Assembly (NCBI RefSeq): GCF_041438805.1
Contig: NZ_CP109190.1
Span: 7,130,001 to 7,194,000, forward strand
Reading direction: 5' to 3'
Length of the DNA stretch: 64,000 nucleotides
DNA from: Streptomyces sp. NBC_01707
GTDB lineage: Bacteria; Actinomycetota; Actinomycetes; Streptomycetales; Streptomycetaceae
Made by a program: the position numbers and the translations under genes. The notes under the pieces are model-generated. The model saw only the letters and a list, made by a program, of their open reading frames with translations, did no database searches and was not told where the DNA came from. Positions 15,947 through 25,670 of the stretch are shown in pieces; position 1 is the stretch's first letter; each line of letters opens with the position of its first letter.

Positions 15947-16579
15947 ATGGGTCAGCCGGAAAGCCGGGAATACCGCGAATCAGAGCAGTCTGAGCTTCCG
16001 CCGGGACAGCGACTGCAGCGCGGCTGGCCGGTTACCCACTACGGGCCCGTTCCCAAGTTCAAGCCCGACCGCTGGGAGTTCCGGGTCTTCGGAGCCACGG
16101 CGGACGGCGAGAAGCACTGCTGGAACCATGAGGAGTTCTCGGCCCTGCCGTTCTCCTCGGTCGTCGCCGATCTGCACTGCGTCACCAAATTCAGCATGCT
16201 CGGCGCCGAATGGGGCGGGGTCCTCGCCCGCACGATCCTCGAACTCGCGCCGCCCTCGCCCCAGGCCACCCATGTGATGGTCTGGGCCGAGTACGGATTC
16301 AGCTCGAACCTGCGGCTCGCCGACTTCGCCTCGGACCGAACACTTTTCGCCACTCACCAGGGCGGTGAACTGCTCACCGCCGAGCACGGCTTCCCGCTGC
16401 GTCTCGTCGTACCGCATCTGTACGCCTGGAAGGGGCCCAAGTGGGTCCGGGGCATCGAGTACATGACCGCCGATCGCCGGGGCTTCTGGGAGGAGCGCGG
16501 CTATCACAACGTCGGCGACCCCTGGAAGGAACAGCGCTACTCCTACCAGGAGGAGCCCGGGGACGGCCCCGAGCTCTGA
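15947..16579 (+). CDS. Sulfite-oxidase-like molybdopterin oxidoreductase
   Basis: A 210-residue protein with the sulfite oxidase/MsrP catalytic-domain pattern: 'WEFRVFGATADG', then the molybdenum-ligating Cys78 in 'VVADLHCVTKFSMLGAEWGG', 'MVWAEYGFSSNLRLAD' and 'PLRLVVPHLYAWKGPKWVRG'. It lacks a Tat or Sec signal peptide and the C-terminal dimerisation domain, so it is probably a short cytoplasmic member whose substrate is unknown. The ATG follows a promoter-bearing gap shared with the divergent bfr. Confidence 0.82.
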   Translation: MGQPESREYRESEQSELPPGQRLQRGWPVTHYGPVPKFKPDRWEFRVFGATADGEKHCWNHEEFSALPFSSVVADLHCVTKFSMLGAEWGGVLARTILELAPPSPQATHVMVWAEYGFSSNLRLADFASDRTLFATHQGGELLTAEHGFPLRLVVPHLYAWKGPKWVRGIEYMTADRRGFWEERGYHNVGDPWKEQRYSYQEEPGDGPEL

Positions 16580-16584
16580 CCCGT

Positions 16585-16607
16585 CGGGCCCGGTCGCCGC
16601 GGGCCCG
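16585..16607. terminator. Hairpin between convergent genes
   Basis: CGGGCCCG occurs at 16585-16592 and again at 16600-16607, forming an 8-bp stem with a 7-base loop between the stops at 16579 and 16611. Confidence 0.5.
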
Positions 16608-16610
16608 CCC

Positions 16611-17186
16611 TCACCCGTGGTACCGGTGCACCACTGCGTGCCCCTTGCCGCGGCCGATCATCCACTTGTTGACCGGTGTGGTGACGATGAAGGCGACGGC
16701 CAGCGACAGTGCGAGGGCTCCCCAGAACAGCGCGTCGGCGAGCTGCGCGTCCATGGCGCCCGGCCACAGCGCGATCACACCGTTGTCGATCAGCTCCATC
16801 ACCGCGATGGAGAGGGTGTCCGCGGCGAGGGCGATCCGGAACGCCGTACGGAAGTCGACACCGGCCTTGAGGACGGAACGCAGGGTCAGCGTGTAGCCGA
16901 ATGCGAAGGCCAGGACGATCGCGAGGGCCATCGTCTCCGCGTTGCCCCAGCCGAGCGCCGTACCGATCACCATGCCGAGGATCTCGCCGATGGCGCATCC
17001 GGTGAGGCAGTGCAGCGTGGCGCGGGCCGCCATGGACCAGCCGGCCTTGCCGGGAGCGTGCGCCGTGTGGCCGGCGTGAGCCGAACGGTCTGCGTGGTCT
17101 GCGTGCCGGCTGCTGTGGCCCCGGTGCTCGCGGTGCTCGTGCGGGCCCTGCTGCTCGTGCTGTTCGTCGCGCGTGCCGTGGTGCAT
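16611..17186 (-). CDS. DUF4396 membrane protein with His-rich N-terminus
   Basis: A 191-residue protein. The first 43 residues contain 12 histidines (H2, H3, H10, H16, H18, H21, H24, H28, H31, H37, H40, H43) interspersed with Glu and Asp, a typical metal-binding tail. About four hydrophobic segments follow ('LHCLTGCAIGEILGMVIGTA', 'MALAIVLAFAFGYTLTL', 'FRIALAADTLSIAVMELIDN', 'DALFWGALALSLAVAFIVTT'), as in the DUF4396 family. The ATG at 17186 is chosen over the GTG at 17225 because the predicted transcription start lies near 17225. The palindrome just upstream suggests copper-responsive control. A role in metal handling is inferred. Confidence 0.75.
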   Translation of the reverse strand: MHHGTRDEQHEQQGPHEHREHRGHSSRHADHADRSAHAGHTAHAPGKAGWSMAARATLHCLTGCAIGEILGMVIGTALGWGNAETMALAIVLAFAFGYTLTLRSVLKAGVDFRTAFRIALAADTLSIAVMELIDNGVIALWPGAMDAQLADALFWGALALSLAVAFIVTTPVNKWMIGRGKGHAVVHRYHG

Positions 17187-17234
17187 GGCGATCCCCCGAT
17201 GCCGGTAGCGGTTCCCTTCCATCACGGGAACCGT

Positions 17235-17251
17235 ATACCCCCTGGGGGTAT
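17235..17251. promoter_or_regulatory. CsoR-like copper operator overlapping the DUF4396 promoter
   Basis: ATACCCCCTGGGGGTAT is a near-perfect palindrome of the kind bound by the Cu(I) repressor CsoR. On the minus strand the overlapping TATACG can act as the -10 element, about 46-51 bases before the DUF4396 start, so a bound repressor would block transcription. Confidence 0.55.
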
Positions 17252-17267
17252 TCCTGCCTTCGCGAAT

Positions 17268-18125
17268 TCAGCCCCGGTCGCGAAGCTCCTTGAGCCGCGC
17301 CACATCCGACGCGTGGCCTTCCTTGCCACCCGGTGTCTCGATGACCAGCGGCACCCCGGCCGTCGCCGGATGCGAGAACAGCTCCTGGAACGGCCCCTCG
17401 CCGATATGTCCGGCGCCGATGTTCTCGTGCCGGTCCTTATGGGCTCCCACCACGTCCTTGGAGTCATTGGCGTGGATCAGTTTCAGCCGGCCCTCACCGA
17501 CCGTCTCCACCAGCAGATCCAGGGTCTGCTTCATACCTGCCGGGCCGGCCAGGTCATGGCCCGCCGCGTAGATGTGGCACGTGTCGAGACAGATGCCGAG
17601 CTTCGGGTGGGCGTCCAGCGCCTCGAAGTACGGGCCGAAGTCCCAGGTCCGTGAGCAGAGTGAGAACCCCTGTCCGGCCGTCGACTCCAGCAGCAGAAAG
17701 GGGTCGTCGTCGTGGGTCAGCTCGTCGAGGAGCGGCCGCATGTGCGTACGCACCTGGGCCAGGGCCTCCGCGCGCGGCCGGCCGCCGGTCGCGGAGCCCG
17801 TGTGCACCACGACGCCCAGGGCACCTATCTCCCGGGCCCGGCGCAGCGAGTGGCGCAGCGACTCCACGGACCTCTCGACAGTGGCCTCGGTGTGCGAGCC
17901 GAAGTTGATCAGATACGGAGCGTGGACGTACGCCGGTATCGACTCGGCGGTGCACTCCGCGCGGAACTGTTCGTCCTGCGCCGGGTTCCCGGCCGGTGTC
18001 GCCCAGCCGCGCGGGTTGGCCACGAAGACCTGGACGGCCTCCGCACCCATCTCGCGGGCGTAGGGCAGGCCGACCTTGGCGAGGCCGCCGGCCACCGGGA
18101 CATGGCCGCCGACTGGGTTGCGCAT
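17268..18125 (-). CDS. nfo: Deoxyribonuclease IV (AP endonuclease)
   Basis: A 285-residue endonuclease IV family protein that cleaves DNA 5' to abasic sites in base-excision repair. The TIM-barrel metal-site motifs are visible: 'VHAPYLINFGSH', 'GVVVHTGSAT', 'LLLESTAGQGFS', 'GICLDTCHIYAAGHDL', 'LIHANDSKDVVGAHKDRHENI' (part) and 'PLVIETPGG'. The length fits Nfo. It ends 17 bases before the copper-box palindrome, downstream of the PASTA kinase gene and 6 bases from its stop, so it may be co-transcribed with the kinase. Confidence 0.9.
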   Translation of the reverse strand: MRNPVGGHVPVAGGLAKVGLPYAREMGAEAVQVFVANPRGWATPAGNPAQDEQFRAECTAESIPAYVHAPYLINFGSHTEATVERSVESLRHSLRRAREIGALGVVVHTGSATGGRPRAEALAQVRTHMRPLLDELTHDDDPFLLLESTAGQGFSLCSRTWDFGPYFEALDAHPKLGICLDTCHIYAAGHDLAGPAGMKQTLDLLVETVGEGRLKLIHANDSKDVVGAHKDRHENIGAGHIGEGPFQELFSHPATAGVPLVIETPGGKEGHASDVARLKELRDRG

Positions 18126-18131
18126 ACGGAT

Positions 18132-20075
18132 CTAGAGCCCCTTGGTCTTGATGGTGATGGTGCTGCCCTCGGGGGCGCGGTCGCCGCCGTCGACGGACTG
18201 GGACGCGATCGTGTCGCTGAAGGAGAGGAACGGGCGGTCGACCTCGACCTCGAAGCCCGCGGCCTTCAGCAGTCGTGTGGCCTCGTCGACGTCCTTGCCC
18301 GTGACATCCGGGACATCGATCATCCGCGGGCCCTTGGAGACGGTGAGTGTGATGGTGTCGCCCTCGGCTGCCTGGGTGCTCCCGCCCGGTGACTGGCGCG
18401 CGATGTCGCCCGCAGCCTCGGGCGAATTGACCCGGCTCGGCAGCACCTTCGCCTTCAGTCCTTCCTCGTCCAGCGCGTCGGTGGCCTCCTGGACCGACAG
18501 CCCGGTCAGGTCGGGGACATCGACCGGGCTGCCCTTGCTGACGACCAGGGCGACCGCGGAGTCGGGGTGGCGCTCCGCGCCCGCTCCGGGATCCGTACGG
18601 ATCACCTGGCCCCGTCCGATGTCCTCGCTGAACTCCTCGGTGACCATGCCGGGTACCAGGCCCGCCTTCTTCAGCGCGCGCCTGGCCTCGGCCGACCCGG
18701 TGCCCCGGACGTCGGGGACCTTCACGATCTCGGGCCCGCGCGAGACGACGATCTTCACCGATCCGTTGCCCCGGATACGGGCGCCCGACTTCGGGTCGCT
18801 GCTGATGACCTTGCCGCGGTCGACGTTGTCGCTGTAGGCCCGCGTGACGCCCTTCAGCTCGAGACCGGAGTCCGAGAGCCGCCGGCGGGCGGCCTCCTCG
18901 GTCTGGCCGAGCAGCGAGGGGACCCGGGTGAACTGTCCCGAGTTGATGTACCAGACACCGGCGCCGACCCCCAGCACCAGCAGCACGGCGACGATCGCGG
19001 CGAGCATCCCGCGCCGCGGCCCGCCGCCCCGCGCCCCGCTCCTCGCCGGCTCGGGCGGCAGCGGAGGGGGCATCTCCAGCCGGCTGGTGTGATGGGCGGT
19101 GCCCTGGTCGGCCGGGAGCACCCGGGGGATCACGCTCGTCCGGTCCTCGGCGTCGCCGTGTGCCTCGGCGAGAGCCTGCGGCGGTGCGGCGTCCAACTGG
19201 CCGTCGGTGAGCGCGGCCCGCGCCGTGCGGGACTCGGCGAGCAGGGCCACGGCGTCGAACGGACGGGCCTCCGGGTTGCGGGCGGTGGCGCTCGCGACCA
19301 GTTCGTCCAGCTCGGTCGCGAGCCCCGGCACGACGGCCGACGGCGTCGGCACGTCCTCGTTGAGGTGCCGGTAGATGACCTGGGCGGGGGACTCGCCGGT
19401 GTGTGGCTTGGCGCCCGTCAGCATCTCGTACAGCACGACCCCGCAGGCGTACACATCGGTGCGGGTGTCCGCCGTACCGTGCTCGATCTGCTCGGGGGCG
19501 AGATAGGAGACGGTACCGAGGACCGTTCCGGTGGTGTTGGTGTCGGCACCCACGGCCCGTACGAGACCGAAGTCCGCGACCTTCACCCGGCCGTCGTCCC
19601 CTATGAGGACGTTCTCCGGCTTCATGTCGCGGTGCACGAAGCCTGCCCGGTGTGCGGCGCCGAGCGCCGCGAGGACCGGCTCCAGGATGTCCAGCGCGGC
19701 TCTCGGCTGCAGGGCGCCGCGCTCACGCAGCACGTCGCGCAGCGTGCAGCCCGCCACGTACTCCATGGCCAGGTAGACGTACGCCCCCTGGGCACCCTGG
19801 TCGAAGACGGCGACCACATTGGGGTGCGCGAGCCGGGCCACGGACTTGGCCTCGCGGATGAAACGCTCGACGAACGAGGCGTCGGCCGCGAGGGCCGGGT
19901 GCATCACCTTGAGGGCGAGCACCCGGTCGAGCCGGGTGTCCATGGCCCGGTAGACCGTGGCCATCCCGCCCACGGCGATGCGGGCATCGACGCGGTAGCG
20001 GCCGTCGAGCACCTGCCCGACGATGGGGTCTCCCTGGCCGAACGCCGGGGAAGGGTCCTGGAGGGTCGTATCCAC
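18132..20075 (-). CDS. pkaF: PASTA-domain Ser/Thr protein kinase
   Basis: A 647-residue transmembrane kinase. Residues 27-290 form the Hanks kinase domain: Gly-rich loop 'IAVGGMATVYR', ATP Lys56, catalytic 'HRDMKPEN' (148-155) and DFG at 168-170. A Pro-rich linker leads to one membrane helix (about 356-377). Four PASTA repeats follow from residue 384, each beginning with a V-P-x-hydrophobic motif, and would sense muropeptides or lipid II outside the cell. The GTG at 20075 has no Shine-Dalgarno site and lies seven bases after TAGACT, so the mRNA may be leaderless. The position matches S. coelicolor SCO2110 (pkaF, from memory). Division proteins are likely substrates. Confidence 0.9.
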   Translation of the reverse strand: MDTTLQDPSPAFGQGDPIVGQVLDGRYRVDARIAVGGMATVYRAMDTRLDRVLALKVMHPALAADASFVERFIREAKSVARLAHPNVVAVFDQGAQGAYVYLAMEYVAGCTLRDVLRERGALQPRAALDILEPVLAALGAAHRAGFVHRDMKPENVLIGDDGRVKVADFGLVRAVGADTNTTGTVLGTVSYLAPEQIEHGTADTRTDVYACGVVLYEMLTGAKPHTGESPAQVIYRHLNEDVPTPSAVVPGLATELDELVASATARNPEARPFDAVALLAESRTARAALTDGQLDAAPPQALAEAHGDAEDRTSVIPRVLPADQGTAHHTSRLEMPPPLPPEPARSGARGGGPRRGMLAAIVAVLLVLGVGAGVWYINSGQFTRVPSLLGQTEEAARRRLSDSGLELKGVTRAYSDNVDRGKVISSDPKSGARIRGNGSVKIVVSRGPEIVKVPDVRGTGSAEARRALKKAGLVPGMVTEEFSEDIGRGQVIRTDPGAGAERHPDSAVALVVSKGSPVDVPDLTGLSVQEATDALDEEGLKAKVLPSRVNSPEAAGDIARQSPGGSTQAAEGDTITLTVSKGPRMIDVPDVTGKDVDEATRLLKAAGFEVEVDRPFLSFSDTIASQSVDGGDRAPEGSTITIKTKGL

Positions 20076-20082
20076 ACGAGCG

Positions 20083-20088
20083 AGTCTA
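20083..20088 (-). promoter_or_regulatory. -10 element of a leaderless promoter for the PASTA kinase
   Basis: TAGACT on the minus strand is followed by exactly seven bases and then the GTG start. No ribosome-binding sequence and no good -35 were seen. Confidence 0.45.
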
Positions 20089-20229
20089 CGAGCCGCCGAG
20101 GAGGTGGCTGACGGGCCGGGCGATCCCGGGGCCGTACTGCAGCCGAGCCGTGACAGGGACATGCGCGTCACACACCTGCGGTGCCATGTGCCCTGCGTGC
20201 GTACGGTTGCCCCGCGTGCGTAAGGGTCC

Positions 20230-21241
<1,012 letters not shown>

Positions 21242-21245
<4 letters not shown>

Positions 21246-22477
21246 GCGGGCTGCTCCTGACGTGCGGAGGGGGTCGCGGGGGGTGCGGCGGGCGGCGGTA
21301 CGGCGGCGGGCGCGAACCGCCCGGGGGCGAAGGGGCGGGCCACGGTGGGCAGTTCGCCGGTGGTCAGCAGCTCGGCCATGGCGTCACCGGTGACGGGGGT
21401 GAGCAGTACCCCGTTGCGGTGGTGGCCGGTGGCGAGGTGCAGGCCGGGCAGGGCGGTGGGGCCCAGCAGCGGGGCGTTGTCGGGGGAGGCCGGGCGCAGG
21501 CCGGCCCGGGTCTCGGTGAGCGGCAGTTCGGTGATGCCGGGCACCAGCTCATGGGCGTCGCGCAGCAGCTCGTACACCCCGCCCGCCGTGACCGTGGTGT
21601 CCCAGCCCATCTCCTCGCTGGTGGCGCCGACGACCAGCTCGCCGTTCTCGCGCGGGACGAGATAGACATGGCTGCCGCGGACCACGGCCCGTACGGTCCG
21701 GGTGAGGAACGGCGCGTACGCGGCGGGCACGGTCAGTCGCAACACCTGCCCCTTCACCGGCCGGACGGGCGGCACGACCTCGGCCGGCAGCCCCGCGAGC
21801 CGCCCGCTGAGGCTGCCCGCGGCGAGCACGATCTGGTCGGCTGCGAGTTCCGTGCCGGCTGCCAGTACGGCTCCGGCGGCCCGGTCCCGTACCACCACCA
21901 GGCGTTCCGCCCGGTCGCGGTGGAAGACCACCCCGGCCCGTTCACAGGCCGTCAGCAGGGCGGCGGCCAGCCGGCGGGGGTCGACCTGGTGGTCGCCGTC
22001 GACCCGCAGACCGCCGCGCACACCCGGCGCCAGCATCGGCTCCAGGCGGCGGCACTCGCGGCCGGTGAGCCACTCCGACTGGAGCCCCGAACGGTGCTGG
22101 AGCGCGTGCAGTTCCCGTAGATGGGCGCGGTCGTCGGAGTCCAGGGCGACCGCGAGGGTGCCGCAGGCCCGGAAGGCGATGTCCTGGCCGCTCGCCGCCT
22201 CCAGCTCGGCCGCGAAGGCCGGGTACCGCGCGGCGGAGGCGACATTGAGACCGAGCAGCATCTGCTCGCCGTAGTGGAGTTCGGTGACGGCGGCGAGCAT
22301 TCCGGCCGCGACCCGGGCGGCACCGCCGCCCGGCTCGGGGTCGACGACCGCGGTGCGCAGTCCGCGCTGCGCCGCCCGCCACGCGGTCACCAGACCGATG
22401 ATCCCGCCCCCGATGACGAGGACGTCGGATCCGGATACGTCGGATCCGTCTGCTGATGTGCTCCCGGAGGATCGCAT
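21242..22477 (-). CDS. thiO: Glycine oxidase ThiO
   Basis: A 411-residue FAD-dependent amine oxidase that turns glycine into the imine used by ThiG. The FAD loop is 'VLVIGGGIIGLVTAWRAA'. The DAO-family C-terminal motifs are 'GLRPASPDNAPLLGPT' and 'LHLATGHHRNGVLLTPVTGD'. A Pro/Ala-rich tail follows. It is the first gene after the TPP riboswitch; the ribosome site (GGGAGGGG) lies at the 3' edge of the aptamer, which suggests translational control. Confidence 0.93.
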
Positions 22478-22489
22478 GGGCGTCCAGCC

Positions 22490-22580
22490 CCTCCCTTCGC
22501 CGGCATGACCCGGATCAGGTTCGTACGGTCGGAGGCCGCCAGCCTCCCTCTCAGCCCGGTGCGTCCGGGCTCCCGCGAGT
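22490..22580 (-). ncRNA. TPP riboswitch (THI element)
   Basis: On the minus strand the conserved blocks occur in order: GCGGGAG at the 5' end, GGGCTGAGAGGGAGG, then GAACCTGATCCGGGTCATG and CCGGCGAAGGGA. This is the TPP aptamer. It ends about 13 bases before the thiO ATG, so ligand binding probably hides the ribosome site. Confidence 0.93.
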
Positions 22581-22637
22581 GTCTTACGTTGGCCACCCTA
22601 AACCCCGTCACCCGGCCCCAGTAAGGGAGCAGCCACC

Positions 22638-22979
22638 GTGGCCCGTTCGCTCGACGGACTTGTCCTCTCGCCGGTCGCCGACCAGGCGCCGGGTCAGGTC
22701 GGCACCCGGACCCGCTTCACGTACCACGAGCGGCAGGGTGTGATCTGGGCCGATTACGCGGGCGGGGACGTGGTCCGGGGCCATCTCGTCGGTACCCGAA
22801 CCGGCGATCGACTCGACTTCCGCTACATCCAGTTGAAGCAGGACGGAACGACCTCCTCCGGACATTGCGCCTCCACCGTCGTCGACCTCACGGACGGCCG
22901 GGTGCGACTGGAGGAGCGCTGGGAATGGGAGTCGCAGGAGGGCAGCGGGACGAGCGTGGTCGAGGAACTCACAACCTGA
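22638..22979 (+). CDS. Small conserved hypothetical protein
   Basis: A 113-residue soluble protein with alternating polar/hydrophobic strands ('GQVGTRTRFTYHERQGVIWA', 'GDVVRGHLVGTRTGDRLDFR', 'RVRLEERWEWESQ'), probably a small beta-barrel. The GTG has AAGGGAG upstream. Similar actinobacterial proteins are sometimes labelled N-acetylglutamate synthase, which this sequence does not support: no acetyltransferase motif is visible. It is divergent from thiO and 28 bases ahead of the FAD oxidoreductase. Confidence 0.65.
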   Translation: MARSLDGLVLSPVADQAPGQVGTRTRFTYHERQGVIWADYAGGDVVRGHLVGTRTGDRLDFRYIQLKQDGTTSSGHCASTVVDLTDGRVRLEERWEWESQEGSGTSVVEELTT

Positions 22980-22990
22980 CGGTTGGTCAG
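22976..22990. promoter_or_regulatory. TetR-type palindrome before the FAD oxidoreductase
   Basis: CTGACGGTTGGTCAG has perfect 5-base arms around five bases. It overlaps the stop of the preceding gene and lies just upstream of a TAAGGT -10-like element (22996-23001) that is six bases from the next start. Confidence 0.35.
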
Positions 22991-23007
22991 ATGCTTAAGG
23001 TGGACAG

Positions 23008-24267
23008 GTGAGCGAGCAGCAGACAGAGCAGTCGGGCCGGCGGACAGAGCGCCGCGTCGTCATCGTCGGTGCGGGCATGGCAGGCGTGCAGACCGCGGTG
23101 GCCCTGCGGGAACAGGGCTTCACCGGCCCGGTCGCCCTGATCGGTGCCGAACCCCACCAGCCGTACGACCGGCCCCCGCTGTCCAAGGCGGTGCTGCTCG
23201 GCACCGCCGAAGGCTCCGCCTTCGACATCGACTTCGAAGAGCTGGACATCGAGCTGCAGTTGGGCCGTGACGTGACCGGCGTACGGGCCGACGCGCACGA
23301 ACTGGACACCCTGGCAGGCCCCGTCCCGTACGACGTCCTGGTCATCGCCTCCGGCGCCGAACCGGTGGTGCTGCCCGGCTCCGAGGGGGTGCCCGGCGTC
23401 CATCTGCTGCGCACCCTCGACGACGCCGCACGGTTGCGACCGGTCCTCGACGAGCAGCACACCGTCGTGGTCGTCGGCGCAGGCTGGATCGGCGCCGAAT
23501 TCGCCACCGCAGCCCGCGCCGCGGGCTGCGAGGTCACCGTCGTCGAGGCCGCCGACCGGCCGCTCGCGGGCGTCCTGCCCGCCGAGGTCGCCGCCCCGAT
23601 GGCCCGCTGGTACGCGCAGAGCGGTGCCGAACTCCTCACCGGCGCCCCGGTGGCCCGGATCGAGCCCGGCAGCGTGGTCCTCGCGGACGGCCGCACGATT
23701 GCCGCCGGAGCGGTGGTCGTCGGCATCGGCGCCCGGCCCGCCACCGGCTGGCTGGCCGGCTCCGGCATCGCCCTCGGTCCGGACGGATCGGTGACCGCCG
23801 ACGCCGCGCTGCGCACCTCGCTGCCCGATGTGTACGCGGTCGGGGACTGCGCGTCCTTCCCCTCCGCGCGGTACGGCACGCGGCTCCTCGTCCACCACTG
23901 GGACAACGCCCTCCAGGGGCCGCGGACCGCCGCCGCCAACATCATCGGTGCCGGTGCGGACGGGGCGTCGCAGCTCCTGGAATACGACCCCGTGCCGTAC
24001 TTCTGGTCCGAGCAGTTCGACCGGTTCGTCCAGTACGCGGGCCATCACGGGGGTGCGGACACCCTGCTCTGGCGCGGTGACCCGGCCGATCCCGCCTGGT
24101 CCGTGTGCTGGCTGCGGGACGGCGCACTGGTCGCCGTGCTGGCCGTCGGCCGGCCGCGCGACCTGGCCCAGGGGCGCAAACTCATCGAGGCGGGGGCACG
24201 GCTGGATCCGGTGCGGGCGGCCGACCCCGCCGTACCGCTGAAGTCGGCCAGGGCCGACGCCCCGTAG
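23008..24267 (+). CDS. FAD-dependent NAD(P)H oxidoreductase (ferredoxin reductase type)
   Basis: A 419-residue flavoprotein of the BphA4/PdR-like ferredoxin reductase group. The FAD loop is 'VVIVGAGMAGVQTAVALRE', the NAD(P)H loop 'VVVGAGWIGAEFATAARA', and the second FAD motif 'DVYAVGDCASFPS'. The C-terminal 'VHHWDNALQGPRTAAANI' is characteristic of reductases that serve ferredoxins or P450 systems. No ferredoxin or P450 gene is adjacent. The GTG start lacks a clear ribosome site. Confidence 0.85.
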   Translation: MSEQQTEQSGRRTERRVVIVGAGMAGVQTAVALREQGFTGPVALIGAEPHQPYDRPPLSKAVLLGTAEGSAFDIDFEELDIELQLGRDVTGVRADAHELDTLAGPVPYDVLVIASGAEPVVLPGSEGVPGVHLLRTLDDAARLRPVLDEQHTVVVVGAGWIGAEFATAARAAGCEVTVVEAADRPLAGVLPAEVAAPMARWYAQSGAELLTGAPVARIEPGSVVLADGRTIAAGAVVVGIGARPATGWLAGSGIALGPDGSVTADAALRTSLPDVYAVGDCASFPSARYGTRLLVHHWDNALQGPRTAAANIIGAGADGASQLLEYDPVPYFWSEQFDRFVQYAGHHGGADTLLWRGDPADPAWSVCWLRDGALVAVLAVGRPRDLAQGRKLIEAGARLDPVRAADPAVPLKSARADAP

Positions 24268-24371
24268 CGGCACGCCCGGAGGGGCTCCGGAGCCCTTGCG
24301 GGCACTGGGTCGCCCCCCGTCCGGTCGGGTCCGGGTACCGACTGTCGGTCCGGGATGGCACGCTTGTCCCC

Positions 24372-24737
24372 GTGACCGAGATTGACGCAAAGATTGATGC
24401 TCTCGTCCCCGCCTGGCTCCACCTTCCCGACATCGCCGAAATGCTCGATGTCGAGGTGACGCGCGTGCGGCAGCTGGTCAAGGAGGGCCAGCTCATCGCC
24501 GTACGACGTGGTGAGAACCGGACGCTCCAGGTGCCTGCTGCCTTCATCGACGGCAACAAGGTGGTCAAGGGCCTCTCCGGCACCCTGACCCTCCTGAGGG
24601 ACGACGGCTACACCGACGAAGAGATGCTGGAGTGGCTCTTCACCCCCGACCCGACCCTGCCGGGTACCCCCGCGCAGGCGCTGAGCGAGAATCGCGGCAC
24701 GGAGGTGAAGCGCCGCGCCCAGGCGCTCGCCGTCTGA
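24372..24737 (+). CDS. Rv2175c-family DNA-binding protein
   Basis: A 121-residue protein with a winged helix-turn-helix near the N-terminus ('[20 protein letters not shown]', '[19 protein letters not shown]') and a helical C-terminal half ('[20 protein letters not shown]'). In Mycobacterium tuberculosis Rv2175c binds DNA and is phosphorylated by the kinase PknL. A Ser/Thr kinase gene lies about 4.3 kb away here, in a region syntenic with the mycobacterial one. The GTG start has no strong ribosome site. It is probably nucleoid-associated or regulatory; targets are unknown. Confidence 0.82.
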   Translation: MTEIDAKIDALVPAWLHLPDIAEMLDVEVTRVRQLVKEGQLIAVRRGENRTLQVPAAFIDGNKVVKGLSGTLTLLRDDGYTDEEMLEWLFTPDPTLPGTPAQALSENRGTEVKRRAQALAV

Positions 24738-24757
24738 CCGGGACGACCGCACGCGGG

Positions 24758-24800
24758 GGTACGGGCACGGTCCGTTCCGAACGGCCCGGGCCCGTACCCT
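24758..24800 (+). terminator. Terminator after the Rv2175c-like gene
   Basis: GGGTACGGGC (24758-24767) pairs with GCCCGTACCC (24791-24800); an inner CCGTT/AACGG stem fills the loop. It lies 20 bases after the stop. Confidence 0.6.
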
Positions 24801-24882
24801 CGCATCACGCCGCACCGCTCTACCGGCCCGACCGTGTCGCACCGCTGAATTCCGTACAGCTGTATCAAGGGGGAACCTCGCC

Positions 24883-25536
24883 ATGCCCACGCCTCGCGAG
24901 CTGCTGTCCGACGCCCGGCTCTATCTGTGCACGGATGCCCGCAGGCGCCAGGGCGACCTGCCCGCCTTCCTCGACGCCGTGCTCTCCTCCGGAGTGGACA
25001 TCGTCCAACTGCGCGACAAGGGCATGGAGGCGGCCGAGGAGCTCGAACACCTGGCGGTCCTCGCGGACGCCTGCCGGCGCCACGGCAAGCTCCTCGCCGT
25101 GAACGACCGGGCCGACGTCGCCCACGCCATCGGGTCCGACGTGCTCCACCTCGGCCAGGGAGATCTGCCGGTCCCCGCCGCCCGCGCCATCATCGGCGAG
25201 GACGTGGTGATCGGCCGCTCCACGCACGCGGAGCCCGAGGTCGACGCCGCCGTCGCCGAGCCCGGCGTGGACTACTTCTGCACCGGACCCTGCTGGCCCA
25301 CCCCGACCAAGCCCGGCCGGCACGCCCCCGGCCTCGACCTCGTGCGGTACGCCGCCTCGCTCGCCCAGCCGCGCCCCTGGTTCGCCATCGGCGGGATCGA
25401 CGCGGGCAACCTCGACGAGGTGCTGGACGCCGGAGCGCGCAGGGTCGTCGTCGTACGGGCGATCACCGAGGCCGACGACCCGGCGGCGGCCACCGCGGAG
25501 CTGGCGAAGCGGATCAGGGCGCGCGCCGAAGGCTGA
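24883..25536 (+). CDS. thiE: Thiamine phosphate synthase
   Basis: A 217-residue TIM-barrel enzyme that couples HMP pyrophosphate with thiazole phosphate. Motifs are '[14 protein letters not shown]', '[12 protein letters not shown]', '[12 protein letters not shown]', 'IGRSTH', '[16 protein letters not shown]' and 'WFAIGGI'. The ATG at 24883 has a GGGGG site. Unlike thiOSG it is not preceded by a TPP aptamer in the 80 bases I could inspect between the terminator and the start. It completes the local thiamine set. Confidence 0.93.
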   Translation: MPTPRELLSDARLYLCTDARRRQGDLPAFLDAVLSSGVDIVQLRDKGMEAAEELEHLAVLADACRRHGKLLAVNDRADVAHAIGSDVLHLGQGDLPVPAARAIIGEDVVIGRSTHAEPEVDAAVAEPGVDYFCTGPCWPTPTKPGRHAPGLDLVRYAASLAQPRPWFAIGGIDAGNLDEVLDAGARRVVVVRAITEADDPAAATAELAKRIRARAEG

Positions 25537-25670
25537 CAGGCGCGTCACGGAAATCACAGATCATCCGGAGAACGCGGAGGACTGTCCGAAGGGTGGACAA
25601 ACCACCAGTCAATTCGGGCAATTGCCGCTGGCCCGGTTGGGGGACCGTCGCGCCCTGGTTAACCTGCAGT

